This document shows, one piece after another, positions 32,648 through 40,283 of a stretch of 64,000 bases of DNA. The stretch comes from Sphaerisporangium corydalis (lineage in GTDB: Bacteria > Actinomycetota > Actinomycetes > Streptosporangiales > Streptosporangiaceae). Position numbers and translations under genes: made by a program. The notes under the pieces are model-generated. The model was not told where the DNA came from. It worked only from the letters and a program-made list of their open reading frames with translations, and searched no databases. Position 1 is the stretch's first letter; each line of letters starts with the position of its first letter. The stretch spans positions 1 to 64,000 of the forward strand of contig NZ_JANZYP010000053.1 of NCBI RefSeq assembly GCF_025506355.1, given 5' to 3'.

Positions 32648-33343
32648 TCAGGATCCGGCGGCGAACTCGACGAGGTGCCGGGCGGTGCCGGCGGGGTCGA
32701 CGAGCTGGTGGAGGTGCTCACCGGGCAGGTGCGCCACGCGCCAGCCGCGTTCGCGCGCCTCGGCGGCGACGTCGTCGTACGCGGCGCCGAACAGCAGGTA
32801 CGAGCAGGGGTGGTCGTCCCAGCCGTCAGGGACGGGGATCTCCTGCTCGTAGTAGGTCTGGGGCAGAGTGGGCTGCTCGTCGACGACCGTCCGGCGCGTC
32901 GCCGCATCGGGGAACAAGGGCTCGATGTCCTCGTCGCCCCACCAGTCGGTCCAGCGGGGCAGTACGCCGTCCACGGCCATCGGGCGGAGGAACTCCAGGA
33001 ACTCGGGTGAGGCGACAGGGGTCGGCCCGGTCCTGGCCGGCAGCGCGGCGTCGACGAAGATCGAGCCGGTCACGGGGTGGTCGAGGCCCGCGCGGATCGC
33101 GGGGAGGAACAGGCCCGCGTTGCTGTGCGCCACCAGCGTGACGGGGCCGCCGGCCGGGACCTGCTCGAGGTCCCGGCGGACGGCCTCGACGGCCCGGGGC
33201 CAGAACGGCGGGTCACCGTCGCCCACGTTCAGCAGGGACGGCACCCGGGCCTGGTGCCCCGCCGCGGTCAGCCGCCCGGCCACGGGGTGCCAGGTCGAGG
33301 GGCCTACGGACGGGCTGTGGACGAGGACGAAGGTCGGCTGCAT
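32648..33343 (-). CDS. Alpha/beta hydrolase
   Basis: 231-residue hydrolase starting MQPTFVLVHSPSVGPSTW. The nucleophile elbow is VAHSNAGLF, with Ser near residue 74, instead of the common GxSxG. The base is probably the His in GEHLHQLVDP. A plain secondary-metabolite or xenobiotic esterase is likely, with no clear substrate. The open frame continues upstream of 33343, but the conserved fold starts at this ATG. It is divergent from the pterin dehydratase gene. Confidence 0.8.
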   Translation of the reverse strand: MQPTFVLVHSPSVGPSTWHPVAGRLTAAGHQARVPSLLNVGDGDPPFWPRAVEAVRRDLEQVPAGGPVTLVAHSNAGLFLPAIRAGLDHPVTGSIFVDAALPARTGPTPVASPEFLEFLRPMAVDGVLPRWTDWWGDEDIEPLFPDAATRRTVVDEQPTLPQTYYEQEIPVPDGWDDHPCSYLLFGAAYDDVAAEARERGWRVAHLPGEHLHQLVDPAGTARHLVEFAAGS

Positions 33344-33470
33344 GTCGGCATCCTGGCGCGGCACCCCCCTGAGCCGCCATCGGGTCGGCCATGGGCGAAC
33401 AACGAGTTCGGCACGCCGGACGATCCGGGGTGGGGCGACAATGCCGTTCGTCGCGTGAAAGGGTTGTCCC

Positions 33471-33764
33471 ATGGACAGGTTGGACGACGCGACGATCTCC
33501 GCCCGGCTGGCCGAGGTGCCCGAATGGCGCCGTGAGGGGGACGAGATCCGCCGCACGGTGGCCGCCCCCGACTTCCGCACGGCCATCGCCATCGTGAACG
33601 ACGTGGCCGAGCAGGCCGAGAAGCTGAACCACCACCCGGACATCGACATCCGCTGGCGCAAGCTGCACCTCGCCCTGACGACGCACGATTCCGGCGGCCT
33701 CACCGAAATGGACTTCAAGCTGGCCGCCCGCATCGACGCCATCGCCGCCGACCACGGCGCCTAG
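33471..33764 (+). CDS. 4a-hydroxytetrahydrobiopterin dehydratase (PCD-like)
   Basis: 97-residue protein of the pterin-4a-carbinolamine dehydratase family. Motif EKLNHHPDIDIRWRKLHLALTTHDSGGLT (about 48-76) carries the conserved His pair and HDxGGLT. It would recycle an oxidised pterin cofactor, although no pterin-dependent hydroxylase lies nearby, and actinobacterial members often have unclear roles. Length is typical. Confidence 0.9.
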   Translation: MDRLDDATISARLAEVPEWRREGDEIRRTVAAPDFRTAIAIVNDVAEQAEKLNHHPDIDIRWRKLHLALTTHDSGGLTEMDFKLAARIDAIAADHGA

Positions 33765-33821
33765 GGCAGGTCGAATCCGGGCCGGCCCACGCGCGGTGGG
33801 TCCGGGGTCGTGCCACCAGGG

Positions 33822-34457
33822 TCAGGTTCGCCGGATGCCGGCGAGCAGGATGTCCGCGAGTTTGCCGGCGTAGTCGTCAGGGTCGATGTGGGGGCGGCCG
33901 GTTCCGAGGTACTCGATCATCATGTCGATCGCGCCTTGGTAGGTGATGGCCATCACGCGCGTGTCGAAGTCGCGCAGGGTCCCCTCGGCCTGGCCGCGGC
34001 GGAACAGCGACTCCTGTGCCTGGTAGGTCTCTTCGTAGGCGTCGAGCGTCACGCGTGGCCCGCCATCGGAATGACGCAGGTTGCGGACGATGTGGTTGAG
34101 CGCGGTGAGCTCCGCCCGGTGGGTGACGGTCAGACCCGCGGCCTGGCGCAGGGCCGCGCGGATGATGTCCGGGACGGGCTCGGTCAGGTCGAGCGAGTTC
34201 GCGATGCGGTCGCGGATCGTGGTCATCGTCGCCTTGGCGGTGGACTCCATCAGGTCGTCCTTGTCGGCGAAGTAGTGCCACAGCAGGCCCTTGGAGACGC
34301 CGGCCCGCTCGGCGACGCGGGTCAGCGACAGGCCGTCGTAACCGCAGTCGGCGAGTTCCGCCACGGCCGCGGTCATGATCTGTGCCCGGCGCTGGTTCTC
34401 GTCGAGCCGACGCCGGCGCGGACCCGACCCTGGGGTCGGTGAGGACGAAGTGGTCAT
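33822..34457 (-). CDS. TetR family transcriptional regulator
   Basis: 211-residue repressor. The helix-turn-helix is in ELADCGYDGLSLTRVAERAGVSKGLLWHYFADKDDLM (about 35-71), followed by a ligand-binding domain. It lies four bases downstream of a small membrane protein gene and is probably co-transcribed with it. The promoter of that pair carries two copies of a palindrome ending GGTCAAT, likely the operators of this repressor. ATG 34457 is preferred; an ATG at 34475 is in frame. Confidence 0.85.
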   Translation of the reverse strand: MTTSSSPTPGSGPRRRRLDENQRRAQIMTAAVAELADCGYDGLSLTRVAERAGVSKGLLWHYFADKDDLMESTAKATMTTIRDRIANSLDLTEPVPDIIRAALRQAAGLTVTHRAELTALNHIVRNLRHSDGGPRVTLDAYEETYQAQESLFRRGQAEGTLRDFDTRVMAITYQGAIDMMIEYLGTGRPHIDPDDYAGKLADILLAGIRRT

Positions 34458-34461
34458 GCCC

Positions 34462-34914
34462 TCATCGTGGATCATCGGCCTGGTCGTCGGCGACCGGCCG
34501 GCGGTTCCGGCGCACCTGGATCGACAGGATCGCGAGGGTCAGCATCATCGCGGCGATGACCAGCATCTCGACGCGCATCCACGCGGGGAAGACGCCGGGC
34601 AGCGCGGCCTCGACGAGGTTCACCACCAGCAGGACGCAGCCGATGATGGTGAGCGCGCGAAGACCGGAGGGACTCCCCTTGAGCGCGGCGCGCGTTCGCA
34701 GGGGCAGCACGATCGCGAACACGGCGACGATCACGGCGTGACCCCATGCCTCCGAGGTCGCCAGATGTGGCGCCGCTCCCGCCATGACGGCCAGGGCCAT
34801 CAGCGTGCCCAGGGCCACGACCACGTAGGCGGCCACCAGTCGCTTCACCCTCACGAGCGACACGGGCGCAAGGGAGGCCGACGCGAGCTCATCTCTTCCA
34901 ACGCTATTGACCAT
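34462..34914 (-). CDS. Small integral membrane protein
   Basis: 150-residue protein with about four hydrophobic helices (LVAAYVVVALGTLMALAVMAGAA, AVIVAVFAIVLPL, ALTIIGCVLLVVNLV, MLVIAAMMLTLAILSI). No family name is certain. Its start ATG (34914) lies inside the first of two TetR-type palindromes, so translation may begin at or near the 5' end of the mRNA, or a downstream GTG may be used. It is the probable target of the co-transcribed TetR gene. Confidence 0.7.
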   Translation of the reverse strand: MVNSVGRDELASASLAPVSLVRVKRLVAAYVVVALGTLMALAVMAGAAPHLATSEAWGHAVIVAVFAIVLPLRTRAALKGSPSGLRALTIIGCVLLVVNLVEAALPGVFPAWMRVEMLVIAAMMLTLAILSIQVRRNRRPVADDQADDPR

Positions 34915-34950
34915 GCGGTCAATGCTAGCGCAATTGACCGCATGGTCAAT
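34906..34950. promoter_or_regulatory. Two palindromic TetR-type operators
   Basis: ATTGACCATGCGGTCAAT (34906-34923) and its reverse complement ATTGACCGCATGGTCAAT (34933-34950) are separated by nine bases. Each is a palindrome with 7-bp arms. They overlap the start of the membrane protein gene and face the 3' end of the next hydrolase gene. Confidence 0.85.
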
Positions 34951-34964
34951 AGGTGGTGGTGTCC

Positions 34965-35801
34965 TCAGCCGAGGAACGTCGCGGTCGTCGTGACGAAGCG
35001 GCCGGCGTCGTCGAGCCACGGGTAGTGGCCCGCGTCCGGTTGGACGACGAACTCGGCGTTCGGGAACAGCCCGGCGAACTCGGCCACGGTGCCCGGGATC
35101 GAGTTCAGGTCGACCTCTCCGGCGAGCAGCAGCACGGGCGCCTCGAACGCGGCGAGCGCCGCGCGGGTGGCCTCGGGGTCGAACGCGCCTTCGGCGCCGA
35201 AGACGGCCGCGGCCTCGTCGTTGCGATGGCCGACCTGGGCCGCCAGGTGGGCCTGGGCCGCCGCGTCCCATCGGCCGTAGAAGAAGGGGTCGATGGCCGT
35301 CCAGTCGTCGCCGGTGGCGTGCCCGGCCACGATCGACGCGAGGGCAGCGGCCGCCACCGGGTACCAGGGTTCGTCCTTGCGGAGCTCCGCGGTCGCCGTC
35401 CTGGCCTCACCGGTGGCCTCGAACCCGACGGCCCGGGTGCTCGGGGTGATCAGCGCCAGCCGGCGGACGCGGTCCGGATGCCGGGCCACGTACAGCGCCG
35501 CGAGGTTCGCGCCGGCGCAGTGCGCCAGCAGGTCCAGCCGGTCGAGGCCGAGGTGCTCGCGCAGGGCCTCGACGTCGTCGACCAGCCGGTCACAGCGGTA
35601 GGAGGCGGCGTCGGCCGGTGTCGCTGACCGGCCGGTACCGCGAGGGTCCACCATGATCAACTGCCGGTGCGCCGAGAGACCACCGAGGTCGCCGAGGTAG
35701 TCGGAGTCCTGCATCCCGCCCGGCAGGCAGACCACCGGGACGCCCTCTCCGAAGACGTGGTAAGCGAGGTCGGTTTCGTCAGGTGCGGAGTAGGCAGGCA
35801 T
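34965..35801 (-). CDS. Alpha/beta-fold hydrolase
   Basis: 278-residue hydrolase. VVCLPGGMQDSDYLGDLGGLSAHRQLIMVDPRGTGRS gives the oxyanion region. HCAGANLAAL replaces the usual GxSxG, with Cys in the nucleophile position (AHCAGAN). Asp in LAGEVDLNS and His in DAGHYPWLDD complete a triad. A Cys nucleophile recalls dienelactone hydrolase-like enzymes, but the overall pattern is proline iminopeptidase-like. The start at 35801 is chosen at MPAYSAPDETDLAYHVFG. A field of tandem repeats lies upstream. Confidence 0.8.
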   Translation of the reverse strand: MPAYSAPDETDLAYHVFGEGVPVVCLPGGMQDSDYLGDLGGLSAHRQLIMVDPRGTGRSATPADAASYRCDRLVDDVEALREHLGLDRLDLLAHCAGANLAALYVARHPDRVRRLALITPSTRAVGFEATGEARTATAELRKDEPWYPVAAAALASIVAGHATGDDWTAIDPFFYGRWDAAAQAHLAAQVGHRNDEAAAVFGAEGAFDPEATRAALAAFEAPVLLLAGEVDLNSIPGTVAEFAGLFPNAEFVVQPDAGHYPWLDDAGRFVTTTATFLG

Positions 35802-35860
35802 GGCGAGATCCTGGCAGCGGCGTCCGGGCAGGACAACAGGAATACGCGGCCAGGGCTGGG

Positions 35861-36110
35861 GACGCGGAAGCCTCGGGTTCGTACGGGTATGGGGTGGGGG
35901 AGGCGCGGAGGCCTCGGGTTCGTACGGGTATGAGCCGGGGACGCGGGAGCCTCGGGTTCGTACGGGTATGGGGTGAGGGAGACGGGGAAGCCGCGGCGAT
36001 CGTATGGGTATGGGTATGGGATCGGGAGACGCGGAAGCTGCGGTGTTTCTACGGGTTTCTACGGGTGGGGTCAGGGCTGGAAGACGCGGAAGCCTCGGCG
36101 TTCGTAGTTG
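35861..36110. repeat. Six degenerate tandem repeats derived from the GNAT gene end
   Basis: Units begin GACGCGGAAGCC or close variants at 35861, 35901, 35940, 35981, 36028 and 36083. Spacing grows from 39 to 55 bp. Most contain CTCGGGTTCGTACGGGTAT. The last unit (36083 on) is the coding sequence for the final residues RRGFRVFQP of the acetyltransferase, so the array appears to be repeated copies of that gene's 3' end. Confidence 0.85.
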
Positions 36111-36556
36111 GGGATGGCGTTCGGGTGGTCGTCGGACGAGGTGTGCAGCCACACCCGGCGGGCCGGCCCGGTCCCGTCCGGCTGGACGCGCCAGGCCTGC
36201 CGCACGGCCAGCGTGAGCGCGTAGCCGCCCAGGCCCTGGCCGAGGTATTCGGGTAGCAGCCCGAACGTCGTGATCTCCACCTCACCGGGATGGGGTTCCA
36301 GGTCCACGATTCCGGCGGTCTCCATGCCGAGTTTGATCAGCCAGTACTGGCGGGAGGGGTGGCTCAGCCATTCGGCCCACTCCTCCTCCGTCCGGGTCGC
36401 GCTCGTCCAGTTGTACGCCGCCCCGATGCGGGCCAGGGTCACGGGGATCAGAGCCGAACCGGGATGGACCCGCTCCAGCGCCAGCCCGGTCACGGGCTCG
36501 GCGGGACGCAGCTCGTCCAGGCCGGTCATCTCCATATATGTCAGGATCTCTTCCAC
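36071..36556 (-). CDS. GNAT family N-acetyltransferase
   Basis: About 160 residues. The acetyl-CoA-binding motif GLLPEYLGQGLGGYALTLAV (R/QxxGxG/A type) and the C-terminal VWLHTSSDDHPNAIPNYERRGFRVF, typical of GNAT enzymes, are clear. The start is uncertain: GTG 36556 covers the conserved region; ATG 36535 and 36529 are also possible, with GGAAGAG upstream of them. The acceptor is unknown. Downstream, copies of its last codons form a tandem array. Confidence 0.8.
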   Translation of the reverse strand: MEEILTYMEMTGLDELRPAEPVTGLALERVHPGSALIPVTLARIGAAYNWTSATRTEEEWAEWLSHPSRQYWLIKLGMETAGIVDLEPHPGEVEITTFGLLPEYLGQGLGGYALTLAVRQAWRVQPDGTGPARRVWLHTSSDDHPNAIPNYERRGFRVFQP

Positions 36557-36630
36557 GACAAGCACGCTACGACAGGCCCGGCGCCATCCCCTACGCGGGT
36601 ACACCAAGCGACCACCGGCCCCTCATCGTG

Positions 36631-36730
36631 AGCCCTGACACCGCCGCGAGCCCTGACACCCCGGCGAGCCCTGACACCGCCGTGAGCCCTGACAGCCAAG
36701 AGCCACACCACCATGAGCCACACCACCATG
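36631..36730. repeat. 18-bp and 15-bp tandem repeats
   Basis: GAGCCCTGACACCGCCGC-type units of 18 bp lie at 36631, 36649 and 36667, with a 16-bp fourth at 36685. Two perfect 15-bp units, GAGCCACACCACCAT, follow at 36701 and 36716. They fill the gap between the acetyltransferase start and the DUF397 gene end. Confidence 0.9.
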
Positions 36731-36810
36731 AGCCGGACGCGCGGCCCCCTCTGTCTGAAATCGGTCGGCCCTCCAGCTTCCGCCCGGCGGGCCGACTCGG
36801 ACTCGCGCGA

Positions 36811-37035
36811 TCAGGCGACGAACGTGCCGCCCTTCAGGCCGTTCACGAATGCCGACCAGGCGACGGGAGTGAAGAGGAGAACCGGCCCGGCCGGCTTCTT
36901 GCTGTCCCGCACGCCAATGGCCCCAGGCAGGCCGGTGGCGACCTCAACACAGTTCCCACCGCTATTACCGCTGTGAGAACTCTTTTTCCACACGGTCATG
37001 GAGAGGTTCATGGGGATCAAACCCTTTGAGTCCAT
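36811..37035 (-). CDS. DUF397 domain protein
   Basis: Small acidic-to-neutral protein of about 74 residues. WKKSSHSGNSGGNCVEVATGLPGAIGVRDSKKPAGPVL is the DUF397 signature, followed by TPVAWSAFVNGLKGG. DUF397 genes usually sit beside XRE/DUF5753 regulators, as here, where it overlaps the regulator's stop by 19 bases. The pair is thought to be a toxin-antitoxin-like or developmental regulatory module. MNLSMTVWKKSSHSG (start 37011) is a plausible shorter form. Confidence 0.9.
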   Translation of the reverse strand: MDSKGLIPMNLSMTVWKKSSHSGNSGGNCVEVATGLPGAIGVRDSKKPAGPVLLFTPVAWSAFVNGLKGGTFVA

Positions 37036-37850
37036 TGAGCGACGGCTTCCTTGATCTTCTCGATCGATTCACCTGGACGATACGCTTCTGCTCTTATCGT
37101 GTCATATCTTCCGAGGATGACGGATACGAGTTCGTGTTCGGCCGAGACCTCGCCTGTCCCTGCGGACTCTATGGACACGGTCGTGGGTGCGTTCGCCAGT
37201 TCCGCAATCGCGAACCCGGACATCAAGCCGTCCGTCGAGGGGCTGTCGTAGGGAGCGAGTTGCAGCGTGACGTTACGTCGGGTGGCGACGGACGCGAGGT
37301 GGGTGAGTTGCTCGCACATGATCTGAGGCCCGCCGATGAAGCGCTGGAGTACCCATTCGTCCAGGAGCACCCACAGGGCGGGTGGCTCGTCCTTGTCGAG
37401 GATCAGGCTTCGCCGCATTCGTGACCTGACCTGTTCTTCCACCTCCTGCTCCGTCGTCGCGAGATGGCCGCGGAAGACGGCTCGCGCGTACGCCTCCGTC
37501 TGGAGGAGTCCGGGGACTAAAAGGGGGTCCCAGGTGCGCAGGGTCGTCGCCTGGGGCTCGATTTCCTCCTGCCAGCGGAGGAACCACTCCGGTCCGGACG
37601 GTGACTCGCTGATCCGGCGGCACAGCCGGGCGAAACGGTGAGCGTCGGGCGGTTCGAAGACGCGGTCGCATCCCTCGGCGAAGTCGAGTTGCGGCCTGCG
37701 GGTGCCCGTTTCGATGTGCCCGATAAGTGAGGGTGAGCACCCCAGGCGTTCGGCGAGCCGGGCCTGGGACAGCCCCTTCTCCCTGCGACATCGGGCCAGC
37801 TCCCGGCCGAAGCGCTGGACCGGCGTCAGGCGGGCGTCGAGATCGTTCAC
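37017..37850 (-). CDS. XRE-type regulator with DUF5753 (Scr1-like) domain
   Basis: 277-residue DNA-binding protein. Residues about 10-70 are an XRE helix-turn-helix (FGRELARCRREKGLSQARLAERLGCSPSLIGHIETGTRRP). The rest is DUF5753 (YARAVFRGHLATTEQEVEEQVRSRMRRSLIL, LLDEWVLQRFIGG, VTLQLAPYDSPSTDGLMSGFAI). GTG 37850 is preceded by GGGGGAG. It overlaps the DUF397 gene downstream, and the divergent promoter also serves an ATP-binding protein gene, a common trio in actinomycetes. Confidence 0.9.
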   Translation of the reverse strand: MNDLDARLTPVQRFGRELARCRREKGLSQARLAERLGCSPSLIGHIETGTRRPQLDFAEGCDRVFEPPDAHRFARLCRRISESPSGPEWFLRWQEEIEPQATTLRTWDPLLVPGLLQTEAYARAVFRGHLATTEQEVEEQVRSRMRRSLILDKDEPPALWVLLDEWVLQRFIGGPQIMCEQLTHLASVATRRNVTLQLAPYDSPSTDGLMSGFAIAELANAPTTVSIESAGTGEVSAEHELVSVILGRYDTIRAEAYRPGESIEKIKEAVAQWTQRV

Positions 37851-38067
37851 GGTGCTCCCCCTTCTTATGTCTCCGCACGGATCGCCGACACGTAACGACA
37901 AGGTGGTGACAGATCTCTACGTCATTTGGATTCTTTGGTCAGCACCTGTCGCGTGACTCTACCGCGGGATTGTTTCCCTTATCGGCATTCTAGGCATACG
38001 CCAAACAGGCCGCGCCGGAAATCGGCGCGAGTAATCCGACAATTCTCACACATCGGCGGAGTGTCCT

Positions 38068-38124
38068 ATGAAGAACCCGTTCCCTAAAACCATTGATCTT
38101 GAAGAAGGGGGGTCGGGCGCATGA
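38068..38124 (+). CDS. Possible 18-residue leader peptide
   Basis: A short frame, MKNPFPKTIDLEEGGSGA, has a good ribosome site (GGCGGAG, six bases upstream). Its stop overlaps the start of the ATP-binding protein gene as ATGA. The arrangement suggests translational coupling or a leader peptide. Length prevents any family assignment. Confidence 0.4.
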   Translation: MKNPFPKTIDLEEGGSGA

Positions 38125-38579
38125 GTATCCCGCGCATTCCCCGAAAGGAGGCGGAACGGCCGGCGTCCCGGCCGGGCGTTCTCGGCACCATCGACATTCC
38201 CGGAGAACTCCGAGCGATCGCGGCGGCGCGGGCGTACGTGCGGGGGCTGCCGGGGGTGGCGGGACGCCCGGACGTGGACCAGGTCGAGCTGCTGGTGAGC
38301 GAGCTCGTCGCCAACTCGATGCAGTACTCCGACTCGGGCAGCAGGCCGTGCGGCATGGTGCGGCTGGTGGTGCGCGGCGACTCTCACGTCCTGCGCGTCG
38401 AGGTGAGCGATGAGGGCTCGGCCGGCACGATCCCCGCTGTTCCCGCGCAGGTCGACCCGCTCAGCGAGAGCGGCCGGGGTCTGTGGCTCGTCCGGGAGCT
38501 GTCCTCGTCATGGGGCTGGCACGAGCGTGCGGCGGGGGGCCGGGTCGTCTGGTTCGAGATGGCGGAGGATCCGGGATGA
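38121..38579 (+). CDS. ATP-binding protein, RsbW-like (HATPase_c)
   Basis: 152-residue GHKL-fold protein of the anti-sigma-factor kinase type common in actinomycetes. The N box is ELLVSELVANSMQYS (55-69), the G1 box EVSDEG and the G2 box GRGLWLVREL. Beside an XRE/DUF397 pair such proteins are widespread but of unknown partner; binding a sigma factor or anti-anti-sigma protein is possible. It may be coupled to the 18-codon frame upstream. Confidence 0.85.
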   Translation: MSIPRIPRKEAERPASRPGVLGTIDIPGELRAIAAARAYVRGLPGVAGRPDVDQVELLVSELVANSMQYSDSGSRPCGMVRLVVRGDSHVLRVEVSDEGSAGTIPAVPAQVDPLSESGRGLWLVRELSSSWGWHERAAGGRVVWFEMAEDPG

Positions 38580-38651
38580 CGGACGGTCGGGACCGGATTC
38601 CTCGGCCGAGGTCCGCCGGGGATCGGGCGGTGGGGTTGGCGCGGGGGAGAT

Positions 38652-38668
38652 TAGAATCTCGTTCTGTG
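38652..38668 (+). promoter_or_regulatory. Candidate -10 element for leaderless start
   Basis: TAGAAT (38652-38657) is followed by eight bases and then GTG 38666, the spacing of a leaderless mRNA. The same bases form AGAAT...GTTCT, similar to the palindrome before the hydrolase at 20576. Confidence 0.45.
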
Positions 38669-39445
38669 GCAGACAATGTGGCGTTCTTCGCGCCCAAGAA
38701 CGGCGAGCTGGTTCCCGCCCCGCACGCCCGGAGCCCCTGGTCGCCGGACATGCTGCACGGGCGCCTGCTCGGCGGCCTGGCCGCCAGGGCGCTGGAGGCC
38801 GAGCACGGCGACCCGGACTTCCACTTCACCCGGCTGACCGTGGACCTGTTCCGCAACAGCCCGATGCTGCCACTGAGCGTGGAGACGGTCCGGGTCAGGG
38901 ACGGGCGCAGGATCCGGGTGGCCGACGCCACGGTCCGTACCGAGCAGGGCGTGGTCGCGCGTACGAGCGCCGTGCTCCTGCGTCGGGGGCAGCAGCCGGC
39001 CGGCGAGATGTGGCGGACACCGGCCTGGGACGCGCCGACGCCGGACGAGCTGGGCCCGCCCCCGCCCGCCGACTGGACGCCGCCGTTCGACCTCTGGCGG
39101 CTGAACGACATGTTCCAGCCCGGCCCCAGCCGTGTCTGGCTCAGGGAGACCCATCCCCTGGTCGAGGGCGAGGCGCTGTCGCCGCTCGTACGCGCGGCGC
39201 TGGCCGCCGACTTCGCCAGCCCGCTGAGCAACTCGGGCTCGACGGGGCTGCATTTCATCAACGCCGACTACACGCTCACCTTGAGCCGTACGCCGGTCGG
39301 GCAGGACGTGGGATTGGAGTCCAACGGCCACCTGAGCGACGCGGGCATCGCGACCGGCCACTGCACGATGTTCGACACCACGGGCCCGATCGGGTACTGC
39401 CTGGTCACCGCCGTCGCCAACCCAGGAAGCCGCCTCGGCCGGTAA
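38666..39445 (+). CDS. Thioesterase family protein (double hotdog)
   Basis: 259-residue acyl-CoA thioesterase-like protein. HARSPWSPDMLHGRLLGGLAARALE holds the hotdog helix with the D-x-x-H-G motif. A second hotdog half includes LHFINADYTLTLSRTP and GHCTMFDTTGPIGYCLV near the end. The frame is open back to ATG 38576, which overlaps the previous stop, but family members begin close to ADNVAFFAP, supporting GTG 38666. Likely role is hydrolysis of an acyl-CoA in lipid or steroid metabolism; the substrate is unknown. Confidence 0.8.
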   Translation: MADNVAFFAPKNGELVPAPHARSPWSPDMLHGRLLGGLAARALEAEHGDPDFHFTRLTVDLFRNSPMLPLSVETVRVRDGRRIRVADATVRTEQGVVARTSAVLLRRGQQPAGEMWRTPAWDAPTPDELGPPPPADWTPPFDLWRLNDMFQPGPSRVWLRETHPLVEGEALSPLVRAALAADFASPLSNSGSTGLHFINADYTLTLSRTPVGQDVGLESNGHLSDAGIATGHCTMFDTTGPIGYCLVTAVANPGSRLGR

Positions 39446-39457
39446 CACGGGGTTCGT

Positions 39458-40084
39458 TCAGGGGCGGAGGGCCAGGACGCGGAAGCTGACGCCGCGGGTC
39501 AGCCGGGAGACCGACTCGATCTGGAAACCGGCCTGCTCCAGGTAGGGCCGGGGGTCGCGGGTCAGGTAGTCGGCCTCGAACCGCACGAACAGCGGTTCCA
39601 CCAGCCGCATCCCCGCCCGGATGACCGGGTTGCTCGACGGCCCGTGCTCCGCGAGCACGAACCGGCCGCCCGGCTTGAGCACCCGGAAGGCCTCGCGCGC
39701 CGCCGCGGCCGGGTCCGGGATGGTGCACATCGTGAACGTGGACAGGACGGTGTCGGCGATGCCGTCGGGCAGCTCCAGACGTTGCACGTCGCCCTGCCGG
39801 AACTCCACCCGCGCGCCGAGCCCGGCCCGCGCCACCCGCTTCCTCGCCAGGTCCAGCATCCGCTCGGACAGCTCGACGCCGACCACCGTGACGTCGGCGG
39901 GGTACAGCGGCACGTTGAGCCCCGTGCCGGCCGCGATCTCCACGACGTGGCCGCGCGTCTGCGCGACGGCCCATTCCCTGCTGCCCGCGAACAGGCGCCG
40001 TTCCCAGACCCGCATCGCGTCGTCGTACCGGTCCGCGATCCGGTCGAACACCCGGCGCACGTCGGCATCCGTGGTAGTACGCAT
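39458..40084 (-). CDS. Class I SAM-dependent methyltransferase
   Basis: 208-residue methyltransferase of the UbiE/PmtA-like type. Motif I is VVEIAAGTGLNVPLYP (47-62), motif II DTVLSTFTMCTIPDP, and motif III LKPGGRFVLAEHG. The N-terminus, VRRVFDRIADRYDDAMRVWERRLF, is as in phospholipid or quinone methyltransferases. The acceptor is unknown. It ends 12 bases from the convergent thioesterase gene. Confidence 0.85.
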   Translation of the reverse strand: MRTTTDADVRRVFDRIADRYDDAMRVWERRLFAGSREWAVAQTRGHVVEIAAGTGLNVPLYPADVTVVGVELSERMLDLARKRVARAGLGARVEFRQGDVQRLELPDGIADTVLSTFTMCTIPDPAAAAREAFRVLKPGGRFVLAEHGPSSNPVIRAGMRLVEPLFVRFEADYLTRDPRPYLEQAGFQIESVSRLTRGVSFRVLALRP

Positions 40085-40283
40085 CGGGCGACCTTTCCTG
40101 GAACCGGGACTCCGCAGAGTACTTCACCCCGGAAAACGATGAAAGATCGCCCGTGCCCGAGTGATGTCCACGGCCCCCCAAGGGCGGGAAGACGACCGCA
40201 ACCCTCCGCCGACGGGGACCCCTCCGCCCTCGGCTGGGTGACGGCGACTCCGCACCCTTAGCCGGGTCGAGCGGGCGGGGTGG

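Noticed and set aside
35861-36110. CRISPR array
   Set aside because: Units are imperfect, have no separate unique spacers, vary in spacing and derive from the neighbouring gene end; there are no cas genes.
36631-36730. Small coding repeats such as a pentapeptide protein
   Set aside because: The 18-bp and 15-bp tandem units do not form a supported gene with a start and ribosome site; treated as noncoding repeat.
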